NCBI RefSeq assembly: GCF_044465595.1
Contig: NZ_JBITLV010000005.1
Location: 1 to 64,000, forward strand
Length of the DNA: 64,000 nt
Direction of reading: 5' to 3'
Source of the DNA: Spongisporangium articulatum
GTDB lineage: Bacteria > Actinomycetota > Actinomycetes > Actinomycetales > Kineosporiaceae
Made by a program: the position numbers and the translations under genes. Positions 25,979 to 33,738 of this stretch are shown here, one piece after another (within the stretch, counting starts at the first letter, position 1; each line of letters opens with the position of its first letter). The notes beneath the pieces were generated by a model that saw nothing but the letters and a program-made list of their open reading frames with translations, ran no database searches and was not told the DNA's origin.

Positions 25979-27100
25979 CTACTCGGCGGGCCGCCCGGCC
26001 ATCACCTGGACGCCCGGGTCGAGCGCCGAGTCCCCGCGCGAGCGCACGATCAGGTCGGCCAGCAGGGCCATGCTGCCGATCAGCAGGGCCGCCATCACCA
26101 GCAGCACGGTGTTCGCCGGCAGGTAGAACAGGTGCCGGAACTGGTCGACGACGGCCTTGACCCCCCCGATCACCAGCAGCCACAGGGCGATCGGCATGAG
26201 CACCTTGAGCGGGTCGAAGTACATGACCATCCGCAGCACCTGGAGGATGTAGCGGTAGGCATCGCGTACGAAGTGGAACTTCGACGTCCCGGCCCGCTTC
26301 GCGTAGTCGATCGGCACGTAGCGGATGTCGTGCTGGTTGGAGAGGAAGGCCAGCGTGATCGTGGTGACGCAGGAGAAGCCGGGGGGCAGCAGCCGCAGGT
26401 AGGGCAGCGACACGCTGCGCCGGAAGGCCCGCAGCCCTGAGTTCAGGTCGGGGATCTTCTGGTTGGACAGCCGCTCGGCGATCTTGCGGATCAGCCACTT
26501 GGCCGGCACCCGCAGCCACTTGTGGGTGCCCTCCTCCGTCAGCCGGGCGCCCACCACCTGGTCGTAGCTCGGGTCCTCGAGCAGCATCTGGACCAGCTCG
26601 GGGATGCGCTCGTTGGGGTAGGTCATGTCCGCGTCGGTCCAGACCACGATCTCGCCCCGCGCCCGCAGCGTGCCGATCCGCCGGGCGGTGCCCGACCCGC
26701 CGTTGCGCCGGAACGCCAGCACCTCGAGGTTCGGCATCACCTTGGCCGCCTGCTGCAGCACGGCGAGCGTGCCGTCGGTGCTGGCGTCGTCGATGGCCAG
26801 GATCTCGTACGGGATGCGCGAGGCGTCGAGCGCGGCCGTGATGCGCTCCAGCTCGGCCAGGACGTGGTCCTGCTCGTTGTAGCAGGGCAGGACGACGGTC
26901 GCCACGACCTTGCGCGGCTGCGGCTCGGCGGGGGGCTGGGGCTGCTCGTGAGCGACCGGCTGCTGGTAGGCCACGGGCTGCTCGTAGGCCACCGGCTGCG
27001 TGGGCTCGTACGGGCTCACCGGAGCGGCCACCGGGGCGGGCCCCGGGGCAGGTGCCGGCTGGCCGAACGGGGCGGGGTCGTTGAACGGTGCGCTGGTCAT
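25979..27100 (-). CDS. Polyprenol-phosphate-type glycosyltransferase family 2
   Basis: This is a 373-residue protein. The first 65 residues are Pro/Gln-rich with repeats like PVAYEQPVAYQQPVAHEQP. The GT-A domain starts at VVLPCYNEQDHV and has the DDASTDGT and WTDADMTYP (metal DxD) motifs. Two membrane helices follow near the C-terminus. This is the layout of dolichyl/polyprenyl-phosphate sugar synthases (DPM1, GtrB-like). The ATG at 27100 is chosen over 27142, whose extra residues look like non-coding sequence. It is first of three leftward genes. Confidence 0.88.
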   Translation of the reverse strand: MTSAPFNDPAPFGQPAPAPGPAPVAAPVSPYEPTQPVAYEQPVAYQQPVAHEQPQPPAEPQPRKVVATVVLPCYNEQDHVLAELERITAALDASRIPYEILAIDDASTDGTLAVLQQAAKVMPNLEVLAFRRNGGSGTARRIGTLRARGEIVVWTDADMTYPNERIPELVQMLLEDPSYDQVVGARLTEEGTHKWLRVPAKWLIRKIAERLSNQKIPDLNSGLRAFRRSVSLPYLRLLPPGFSCVTTITLAFLSNQHDIRYVPIDYAKRAGTSKFHFVRDAYRYILQVLRMVMYFDPLKVLMPIALWLLVIGGVKAVVDQFRHLFYLPANTVLLVMAALLIGSMALLADLIVRSRGDSALDPGVQVMAGRPAE

Positions 27101-27151
27101 GGTGCGGGTGAGGCTACCCAACTCGCCCTGATTGAGCCGCATCCCGGTCTG

Positions 27152-27169
27152 CCTTACCCTGAGGTAAGG
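27152..27169. promoter_or_regulatory. Inverted repeat, likely VapB operator
   Basis: CCTTACC-CTGA-GGTAAGG is a perfect 7-bp inverted repeat with a 4-nt spacer. It lies just before the vapB ribosome site (GGAGGG near 27177) and in the gap with the divergent GT2 gene. AbrB-type antitoxins often repress their own promoter through such sites. Binding is inferred. Confidence 0.55.
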
Positions 27170-27189
27170 AATCGACGGAGGGTGGGGCG

Positions 27190-27450
27190 ATGAGCTGGGC
27201 CACGGTCACGAGCAAGGGTCAGGTCACGATTCCTGCTGACGTACGCAAGAAGCTGGGCCTGAAGCGGGGGTCACGGGTGAACTTCGTGGAGCGCGAGGAC
27301 GGGGTCATCGAGATCGTCCCCGTGACCCGGAGCATCATGAGCCTGCGCGGCATCCTTCCCGCGCCCGCGGAACCGGTGACCCTGGCGCAGATGGAAGAGG
27401 GGATAGCCGAGGGCGCCGTCTACGGCGAGTCTGGGCTCGACGCGGAGTGA
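27190..27450 (+). CDS. vapB: AbrB/SpoVT-family antitoxin
   Basis: This is an 86-residue protein. Residues 1-45 form a swapped-hairpin DNA-binding domain (TVTSKGQVTIPADVRKKLGLKRGSRVNF), and the rest (PAEPVTLAQMEEGIAEGAV) is the toxin-binding tail. It neutralises the adjoining PIN toxin and probably represses the operon. GGAGGG lies before the ATG. Its stop overlaps the toxin start by GTGA. Confidence 0.92.
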   Translation: MSWATVTSKGQVTIPADVRKKLGLKRGSRVNFVEREDGVIEIVPVTRSIMSLRGILPAPAEPVTLAQMEEGIAEGAVYGESGLDAE

Positions 27451-27839
27451 TCGCCCTCGACACCAACGTCCTCGTCCGCTTCCTCGTCCAGGACGATGCC
27501 GAGCAGGGTGAACGTGCGACCGCCTTCATGTCGCGGCGGACGCCTGAGGAACCCGCCTTCGTCAGTCTGGTCGTGCTGGTGGAGACGGTCTGGGTGCTTC
27601 GCCGCACGTTCCGCTACCCGGCGCGCGCCGTCCGGAACGTCGTCCGGAGTCTCCTCGACGTCTCAGAACTGGTCATCCAGAATTCGTCGCTCGCGCGGGC
27701 AGCGCTCGATCAGTGCGACCGGTCAGGCGCGGACTTCGCCGACGCGGTCATTCACCTGCTGGCTCGCGAGGCCGGGTGCTCCGAGACGGTCACCTTCGAC
27801 CAGCATGCCGCCAAGACTCTCGGGATGCGCCTGCTCTGA
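27447..27839 (+). CDS. vapC: PIN-domain ribonuclease toxin
   Basis: This is a 130-residue VapC-type toxin. The acidic metal-binding residues are all present: Asp5 (LDTN), Glu46 (VETVW), Asp96 or Asp99 (ADFADA) and Asp118 (TFDQH). It would cut tRNA or rRNA when free of antitoxin. The last 117 bp overlap in antisense with the 3' end of the EamA gene. With intact motifs and an intact antitoxin the pair looks functional. Confidence 0.92.
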   Translation: MIALDTNVLVRFLVQDDAEQGERATAFMSRRTPEEPAFVSLVVLVETVWVLRRTFRYPARAVRNVVRSLLDVSELVIQNSSLARAALDQCDRSGADFADAVIHLLAREAGCSETVTFDQHAAKTLGMRLL

Positions 27840-28739
27840 GCTCTCGTAGCGCCGGATCACGACCACCCCGGCGACGATCAGCACGCCGCCGATCAGCTGC
27901 ATCGGGCCGGGCCACTGGTCGAGCAGGGCCCAGGAGGCCAGGACGGCGAACAGCACCTCGGTCAGCCCGGTCACCGAGGCCAGCCGGGCGCCGAGCCGGC
28001 CGGACGCCGCCACCCCGGTCACGTAGGCCAGCACGGTCGGGACCAGCACGAGGATCGTGAGCGGGAGCCACCACGGCACGCCCCAGCCGGCCAGCGTCGT
28101 CCGGTGGGTGGTGAAGGTCAGGTCGACCGCGCCGACCAGCCCGGCAAGCCCCAGCGTGACGGCCCCGACGCCGAGACCACCGGCGGCCAGCACGAACGGT
28201 GGGAGGTCGTCGTCCGCCTGCCCGCCGATCACGAAGTAGGCGGCCAGGCCGACGGCGGCCAGCAGGCCCCAGCCGACCCCGACCGGGTCGGGCATGGTGG
28301 CGCCGGTCAGGTCGAGCACGAACACCAGCCCGGCGAGCGACAGGGCGACCCCGAGGCCCACCGCGGCCGACGGGCGTTTCCGGGTGCGGGCCCAGACGTA
28401 GCCGACGACCAGCACGGTGCCGAGGTACTCCAGGAGCAGGGCGACCCCGACGTCCAGCGTCTGCACGGCGTTGAAGAAGGCCAGCTGCACGCCGGCCACG
28501 GCGAACGCCCCGAACAGCACGAGGGTGCGCAGCGCGGCGGGCGACATGCGGGGGCGGCTGCGCAGCTGCCGGACGGCGGGCACGGCCAGGACCAGCGCGG
28601 CCGCCCCGATGCGCACCAGGACGGTCGCGCCGGGTGACCAGCCGGCCTCGAGCATGGCCTTGGCCATCGGGCCGGAGAAGCCGAAGGCGGCCGCGGAGGT
28701 GAGCGCGATCCACAGCCCGGCCAGCGCCTGCGGGTTCAT
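27723..28739 (-). CDS. EamA/DMT-family transporter
   Basis: This 338-residue protein has ten membrane helices in two EamA repeats, as in RhtA/YdcZ-like metabolite exporters. The natural core ends near VVVIRRYESS. The last 35-40 residues, past EQAHPES, are read from the antisense strand of vapC and look unlike family C-termini, so the stop was probably acquired when vapBC arrived. AAGGAG precedes the ATG. It is divergent from a CGNR regulator, a pairing common in actinobacteria, so the regulator probably controls it. Confidence 0.88.
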   Translation of the reverse strand: MNPQALAGLWIALTSAAAFGFSGPMAKAMLEAGWSPGATVLVRIGAAALVLAVPAVRQLRSRPRMSPAALRTLVLFGAFAVAGVQLAFFNAVQTLDVGVALLLEYLGTVLVVGYVWARTRKRPSAAVGLGVALSLAGLVFVLDLTGATMPDPVGVGWGLLAAVGLAAYFVIGGQADDDLPPFVLAAGGLGVGAVTLGLAGLVGAVDLTFTTHRTTLAGWGVPWWLPLTILVLVPTVLAYVTGVAASGRLGARLASVTGLTEVLFAVLASWALLDQWPGPMQLIGGVLIVAGVVVIRRYESSEQAHPESLGGMLVEGDRLGAPGLASQQVNDRVGEVRA

Positions 28740-28813
28740 CGGCCACGCTCCTTGTCACGAGTCATTACACTGAACGCTCATGACGGTAGTGGCGCGCCAG
28801 GTCAGGAGTCAAC

Positions 28814-29374
28814 GTGGCTTACGCTCATGACACCGAGGTCGCCCTGGTGGCCGCGGCAGCCCTGGTGAACACGCTGGTCTCCGCCGAACGGGACGATCAC
28901 GACCCGCTGGCCACGCGTGCCGGGCTCGACGCCTTCCTGACGGAGTACCCCTACTCGGCCCGCATCGACGGGGACGACCGCGAGCTGCGCGAGGTGCGGG
29001 CCATGCGTCCGCGCGTGCACGCCCTCTGGACGGCGGCCGACAAGGACGCGGCCGTCGCCGTCGTGAACGACCTGCTGCGCGCGACGAACGCCCGGCCCTA
29101 CCTGTCGCGTCACGACGAGTGGGACTGGCACCTGCACGTCACCGACCCCACCCAGCCGCTGGCCGAGCAGATGGGCGCCGAGGCGGCGATGGCCGTGGCC
29201 GACCTGATCCGGGCCGACGACCTGCAACGCCTGCGCATCTGCGAAGCCCCCGACTGCGAGGCCGTGCTGGTCGACCTGTCCCGCAACCGGTCCCGTCGGT
29301 TCTGCGACACGGGCAACTGCGGCAACCGCCTGAACGTCGCCGCCTACCGGGCCCGGAAAGCATCTGCTTCGTAA
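28814..29374 (+). CDS. CGNR zinc-finger transcriptional regulator
   Basis: This is a 186-residue protein with an N-terminal ABATE-type ligand domain and a C-terminal CGNR finger: CEAPDCEAVLVDLSRNRSRRFCDTGNCGNR. The four zinc-binding Cys and the CGNR signature are intact. AGGAG lies 6 bp before the GTG at 28814. It is divergent from the EamA transporter across 74 bp and probably controls it in response to a small ligand. Confidence 0.9.
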   Translation: MAYAHDTEVALVAAAALVNTLVSAERDDHDPLATRAGLDAFLTEYPYSARIDGDDRELREVRAMRPRVHALWTAADKDAAVAVVNDLLRATNARPYLSRHDEWDWHLHVTDPTQPLAEQMGAEAAMAVADLIRADDLQRLRICEAPDCEAVLVDLSRNRSRRFCDTGNCGNRLNVAAYRARKASAS

Positions 29375-29388
29375 CGGCAAGAGCGGGC

Positions 29389-29644
29389 TCACCCCGCCCA
29401 CAACACCCGGACGACGACCACCCGTCGCTGATCCTCCAGCACGAAGTAGATGACCATTCCGGCCCAGCCAGCCCCGAAGGGCATGGCCCTGAAGTTGGCC
29501 CACGGCTTGTCGGGACTGGTCAAACGCCCACTCAGAGGCGTGGTTTCGAGAACCGTCAACACTTCAGCGTACGAGACCAGAGCCGCACGTGGAAGCGCCC
29601 TCCAGTGTCGCGAGGACTTCCTCGGTCGCTTCTACCGAGAACAC
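29389..29644 (-). pseudogene. Frameshifted RelE/ParE-like toxin
   Basis: The GTG at 29644 (GGAG upstream) reads VFSVEATEEVLATLEGAS and then goes out of frame. The adjoining frame continues at once as RAALVSYAEVLTVLETTP and, farther on, MVIYFVLEDQRRVVVVRVLWAG, the normal end of a RelE-type toxin, stopping at 29389. One base near 29608 breaks the frame. It follows the DUF6247 gene by 20 bp, the usual antitoxin-toxin order. Either the toxin is dead or this is a sequencing error. Confidence 0.75.
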
Positions 29645-29664
29645 ACCCCACTCCGTGCTGAGTC

Positions 29665-29964
29665 TTAGAGACCCAGACGCCTCTTCGTGTCAGGCCACGC
29701 CTCGGTAGGTACGTCTTCGCCCGCGTCCAGACGCTGAACCGTGTCGAGCATGCGCCGGTGCGCCGCCGGGTCCTGGCTCGACCAGGCGACAACGCGCCAC
29801 TGCTCGAGCATCTGCAGGACAGGATTGAGATCAAGAGTGTCTGTGGCCTGACGCATCAACCGCCGGTACTGCGCGTCGAAGGCCACCCGGTCGTCCGGCA
29901 AGAGCGCCTCGCGAATCGCCCGCGGGTTCTGCTCGGGCTGCGGCAGGGGCAGGGCCATCGACAT
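29665..29964 (-). CDS. DUF6247 antitoxin-like protein
   Basis: This is a 99-residue protein matching DUF6247 with IREALLPDDRVAFDAQYRRLMRQA and LDLNPVLQMLEQWRVVAW motifs, predicted to be helical. Family members usually sit just upstream of a RelE-like toxin, and one with a frameshift lies 20 bp downstream here. It is therefore probably an antitoxin without a working partner. Confidence 0.8.
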   Translation of the reverse strand: MSMALPLPQPEQNPRAIREALLPDDRVAFDAQYRRLMRQATDTLDLNPVLQMLEQWRVVAWSSQDPAAHRRMLDTVQRLDAGEDVPTEAWPDTKRRLGL

Positions 29965-30030
29965 GCGGCCCAGGCTACTCGCGCCAGCCCGCGATCCGAC
30001 GGTCGATGGGGAGGCTGTGGATGACGCGCA

Positions 30031-32130
30031 TCAGAGCCGGATCATCCAGAGCTGGACGCCCAGCGGGTCGGTGCCGTCGGGGCGGCGTTCGAGGTAGCGC
30101 TGGTCCTCGCGGGTGGCCAGGTCGGCGACGACCTGCGGCTCCTGCGAGACGTCGACCTGCTTCATCAAGGTGCGGCCCTCGTCCTGGGCGGCGATCAGCA
30201 CCGGACGCCGGTCGGCCTCGGTGATCCGCGCGACGATCCCGCGCACGGCGTCGGCGCCCCGGTCGGGGTCGGCGATCTTCACCGAGCTCGCGGGCACGCC
30301 GCACAGGCCGCGGATCAGCTGCGGCCACTCGTTGGCCGAGCGCGCGTCGAGCGCGACGACCGCGTCGAGGGACGGGTCGAGCTGCGCGCACACCTTCTGC
30401 GCTGCAGCCACTTCCCCCACCTCGGTGCGGCCGGCGGCGCCCGCCACCGGGGCCGTCGCCGCCCACGTGGGCAGCAGGACGGCGACCGCCCCCACGGTCG
30501 CGACGGTCACCTTGAGCGCGGGGCCGGTCCGCATCCGGCGCACCAGCCAGGCCAGGAAGGCCACGGCGGCGATGATCACGGCCGGGAAGACGATCGGGAC
30601 CATCCGCCGGTCGGCCCACGGATGGTCGGGGGTGATGCCCGGCCGGTACAGGGTGAGCACGATCGAGCCGAGCGCCACGACGGCCGGGCCGAGCCAGCCG
30701 GGCACCTCGGTCTCGTCCGAACGCCACCAACGGACGGACAGCCCGGCCAACCCGGCGAAGGTCAGCAGCGCCGCGACCAGCACGAGCGGGCCGACGTACC
30801 AGCTGAGCCACTGCACCGAGTGTTCGGCGTAGGTGCGCCCCCCGTCGACCGTCAGCCCTTGCCGGAGTTGCAGCCCCGCAACCACTTTCGAGCCCGGGTC
30901 GGCCGCGCTCTGGTGAACGGTCATGAACAGCGGGCGCGCGGCCAGGACGACTCCGACCAGCAGTACGAGTCCGGCGGTCAGCTCGGGCAGTCGGGCGATG
31001 GTCGGCAGCCGGCGGCCGATCGCCGTCCCCCACCGGGCCGCGACCCAGGCCCCGGCGCCGAGCACCACGGTCAGTCCGACCAAGGGCACCAGACTGCCCC
31101 CGATGTTGCCCAGGTACGGCCGCGACAGCAGCACCGCCGGCACGACGGCGATCGCGGTCCCGAACAACGCCCCGAACGCGATCGGCCGGGCCGCCGGGTG
31201 TTTCCGCAGCGCGAGCACCGCGCAGACGGGCAGCAACAGCGACACCTCGCGCAGCGCGTCGACCCGGATCAGGCCGGCGAACCCGAACCCGAGACCCGCC
31301 GCCCAGCCGAGCGACACCGCCGCACGACCGGTGGCCCGCGTGGCGTCGACGAGCAGCGCGGCGGCGGCCGCGACGACGAGTAGCGCCACGGGTTCCGAGT
31401 ACGTGGAGCGCGCGGCGTGCAGCATCGGCTGGCAGATCGCCAGGGCGGCCGTCGCCAGCACCGCCCAGCGGGGGCCGACCAGTCGCGCGGCCAGCCCGGC
31501 GAGGGCCAGAAGCGCTGCGGCGGAGGCGATCGCGGGCATCACGAAGACTCCGGCGAACCCACCCGTCGTCCACCAGCCGAGCGAGTAGACCGCGGGGGCG
31601 CCGAGGAAGAACTGCGGCACGATCTCGGCGCCGCCACCCGTCGTGACCTGGAAGAAGGCCGGGCTGCCGAGCCGGAAGGCCGGGTCGGCCAGCGCGGCCG
31701 CCCCACCGAAAGCGTCCAGCTGGGAGGGGATCTGGAGACCGTGGTGGGTCGAGATCCACTGGGTGTACAGCGCGTAGGAGCCGGCGTCACGGCGCAGCAC
31801 GACGTGCTCCGCGTGGGTCAACCCCGCCCACACCCCGTGGCCGACGGCGATCGCGACGCAGGCGAGCGTCGTCCAACTCGGCACGGCGACCGCGGGTACG
31901 CGGCGTACGAGCGGAGCCGAGAACGCGACGAGCAGCAGCACCAGCGGTACGACCAACGGCGGCCGCCACCCGTGGACCGGCACCAGCACCGCCGCGAGCA
32001 GATCGATGAGGACGACGACGCCGGCCAGCGCCACCCCGCCCCGGGCGAGCACCGCCCCGGCGAGATTCCCCGCCCGAGGCGGGCGGACGCCGTCCCCGCT
32101 GTTCAGCTCTTCGATCTGGACGTCCGCCAC
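30031..32130 (-). CDS. Large polytopic membrane protein, GT-C glycosyltransferase-like
   Basis: This is a 699-residue protein with about twelve membrane helices and a soluble C-terminal region of about 150 residues. After the second or third helix there is a long loop with LRRDAGSYALYTQWISTHHGLQIPS. Its Asp is placed like the catalytic acidic residue of GT-C mannosyl- or arabinosyl-type enzymes that use polyprenol-phosphate sugars. The donor and acceptor are unknown. The GTG at 32130 is preceded by a TAGCCT -10 box at 8 nt and no ribosome site, so it is probably leaderless. Confidence 0.78.
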   Translation of the reverse strand: MADVQIEELNSGDGVRPPRAGNLAGAVLARGGVALAGVVVLIDLLAAVLVPVHGWRPPLVVPLVLLLVAFSAPLVRRVPAVAVPSWTTLACVAIAVGHGVWAGLTHAEHVVLRRDAGSYALYTQWISTHHGLQIPSQLDAFGGAAALADPAFRLGSPAFFQVTTGGGAEIVPQFFLGAPAVYSLGWWTTGGFAGVFVMPAIASAAALLALAGLAARLVGPRWAVLATAALAICQPMLHAARSTYSEPVALLVVAAAAALLVDATRATGRAAVSLGWAAGLGFGFAGLIRVDALREVSLLLPVCAVLALRKHPAARPIAFGALFGTAIAVVPAVLLSRPYLGNIGGSLVPLVGLTVVLGAGAWVAARWGTAIGRRLPTIARLPELTAGLVLLVGVVLAARPLFMTVHQSAADPGSKVVAGLQLRQGLTVDGGRTYAEHSVQWLSWYVGPLVLVAALLTFAGLAGLSVRWWRSDETEVPGWLGPAVVALGSIVLTLYRPGITPDHPWADRRMVPIVFPAVIIAAVAFLAWLVRRMRTGPALKVTVATVGAVAVLLPTWAATAPVAGAAGRTEVGEVAAAQKVCAQLDPSLDAVVALDARSANEWPQLIRGLCGVPASSVKIADPDRGADAVRGIVARITEADRRPVLIAAQDEGRTLMKQVDVSQEPQVVADLATREDQRYLERRPDGTDPLGVQLWMIRL

Positions 32131-32138
32131 GCCGAGAG

Positions 32139-32160
32139 AGGCTAGCGACCGCAGTAGCCT
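32139..32160. promoter_or_regulatory. Paired divergent -10 boxes for leaderless genes
   Basis: TAGCCT on the minus strand (32139-32144) lies 8 nt before the GTG at 32130. TAGCCT on the plus strand (32155-32160) lies exactly 7 nt before the GTG at 32168. The two -10 boxes are only 10 bp apart, so the two promoters must compete. Confidence 0.55.
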
Positions 32161-32167
32161 CGTGCGG

Positions 32168-32935
32168 GTGGCGCCCCAGATCAGCGACGTACGCGGACTG
32201 TTCCAGAACCTCCTGGCCGAGGACCCGGGCCGGCCCCGGGTGACCTGGTACGGGCCCGACCACGAGCGCGTCGAACTGTCGGCGAAGACCCTGCTCAACT
32301 GGGTCTCGAAGACGTCGAACCTGCTGGTCGAGGAGCTCGAGGCGGGGCCGGGGACGACGATCGGCATCGACCTGCCCGTGCACTGGCGCAGCGTCGTCTG
32401 GCTGCTGTCGGTGTGGACGGTCGGCGCGCACGCCGTCGTCCCGGCCGAGGCGCTGGTCCCGGACGGCGTGGACCGGCTGGACGCGGTGGTCACCACCCAC
32501 GTGGCCGCGCCGCCGCAGGTGGTGGCCGGCGCCGTCGTGGCGGTGGCCCTGCCCGCACTGGCCACCCGCTACGGCGGCGAACTGCTCCCGGGAGTGATCG
32601 ACGCGGCCACCGAGGTGCGGCTGCAGCCCGACGTCCTGGGGCCGACCGAGCGCCCGGGGCCCGACTCCCCCGCGTTCAGCGTGACCGGGGGTGGCGGGCA
32701 CGCGATCACGCTGCCGTACGGTCGGCTGCTCGACCGGCCGACCGGAGTACCGACGGCCGGGGCGGTGCGCCAACTGTCCGGAGCGGGGCCCGAGTACGCG
32801 GTGCAGGCTTATCTGGAACCGCTGCTCACCGGCGGGTCGGTGGTGCTGCACCACGACCTGGCCGGCCTCGACCCCGAGGCGTTGCAGCATCTGATCGGGC
32901 AGGAGGGCGTGACCGAGGTGCTCGCGCTCGACTGA
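32168..32935 (+). CDS. TIGR03089 family protein
   Basis: This 255-residue protein matches the actinobacterial TIGR03089 group, which resembles the N-terminal part of acyl-CoA synthetases or AMP ligases but lacks the full adenylation domain. Motifs are LFQNLLAEDPGRPRVTWYG and GIDLPVHWRSVVWLLSVW. The function is unknown. The GTG at 32168 follows a leaderless-type promoter; a GTG at 32162 is also in frame. In Mycobacterium the relative (Rv3268) is near an LCP gene. Confidence 0.85.
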   Translation: MAPQISDVRGLFQNLLAEDPGRPRVTWYGPDHERVELSAKTLLNWVSKTSNLLVEELEAGPGTTIGIDLPVHWRSVVWLLSVWTVGAHAVVPAEALVPDGVDRLDAVVTTHVAAPPQVVAGAVVAVALPALATRYGGELLPGVIDAATEVRLQPDVLGPTERPGPDSPAFSVTGGGGHAITLPYGRLLDRPTGVPTAGAVRQLSGAGPEYAVQAYLEPLLTGGSVVLHHDLAGLDPEALQHLIGQEGVTEVLALD

Positions 32936-33069
32936 CTCGCACGGAGCGTGACCTGCTGCTCACAGCAGTACCAGGTGATCACTCTTATGGGTTCATGGGC
33001 GCCCTTCCTAGCCTCGGCGACCTCGTGACCCGCCGGCGAAGGTGGCGGGCCTGACGCCAGGGAGTTCCG

Positions 33070-33660
33070 ATGGACGCCGCCGTCCGATCCACCCGCTCGC
33101 GCCGTCTGCTGCCGGCCGCCGCACTGCTCGTCACCGGGGTCGCCGGGGCGTCGGTGCTGATGACCTCCGGGGCCGACGCCGCCCCGACGCCCACCAGCGA
33201 CATCACCATGACGATCCGCGCCACCACGGGCGCCCTGGCCGGTGACACGGGCTCCACGTTCGCCGTGCAGGGCTTCGACTGGGTCGCGCCCCTCACGAAC
33301 GCGAGTACCTCCGTGGGCTCCGCCAACGCCCGGATCGGTGCGCAGAACCTCAAGATCACCCGACCGTTCGGTCAGGGCAGCACCTCGTTGGTCGCTGCCG
33401 CCGGCAAGGGCCTGCGGCTGCCCGCCGTCGAGGTGTCGGTCAGCTCCCGCGCCGGCGCGGGGGCGGCCACCCGCATCGCCCAGTACAAGCTCGAGAACTG
33501 CGTGATCAGCGATCTGGCGCAGCGCGCGGACGCCAACGGCAGCGCGGTCGAGGCGGTCACCCTGAGCTGCAACTCCACGACCCTCACGGCGACGGTGCCG
33601 AAGGCCGACGGCACCACGGTCGCCTCCGTGGGCCAGATCAGCAGGAGCACCCAGCTCTGA
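33070..33660 (+). CDS. Secreted Hcp-like beta-barrel protein
   Basis: This is a 196-residue protein with a Sec signal peptide (basic start, hydrophobic residues 15-35, cleavage near ADAAPTP). The mature part follows the type VI Hcp pattern. It has VQGFDW early, then ARIGAQNLKITRPFGQGSTSL, then LPAVEVSVSS, then YKLENCVISD, then a late VEAVTLSCN strand. No other type VI gene is in the window, so this is a stand-alone exported form. AGGGAG precedes the ATG. Its role is unknown. Confidence 0.7.
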   Translation: MDAAVRSTRSRRLLPAAALLVTGVAGASVLMTSGADAAPTPTSDITMTIRATTGALAGDTGSTFAVQGFDWVAPLTNASTSVGSANARIGAQNLKITRPFGQGSTSLVAAAGKGLRLPAVEVSVSSRAGAGAATRIAQYKLENCVISDLAQRADANGSAVEAVTLSCNSTTLTATVPKADGTTVASVGQISRSTQL

Positions 33661-33671
33661 CCCACCCTGCG

Positions 33672-33729
33672 GTGATCATGCAGAAACCTCACGTCCGCTT
33701 CCTCCGGCGCGAGGTTTCTGCATGATCAC
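33672..33729. terminator. TGATCATGC hairpin between convergent genes
   Basis: Perfect 19-bp arms (33672-33690 and 33711-33729) carry GTGATCATGCAGAAACCT plus one base, with a 20-nt loop. It lies 11 bp after the Hcp-like stop and 9 bp after the SpoIID stop on the other strand, so it is placed as a bidirectional terminator. Confidence 0.8.
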
Positions 33730-33738
33730 GAGCTGAGG

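Noticed and set aside
29450..29668. 72-residue plus-strand gene after the CGNR regulator
   Set aside because: The complementary strand holds the toxin remnant, and this frame has no ribosome site or family match.
33070..33660. Type VI secretion system
   Set aside because: Only one Hcp-like gene is seen and it has a Sec signal peptide; no sheath, baseplate or ATPase genes are present.
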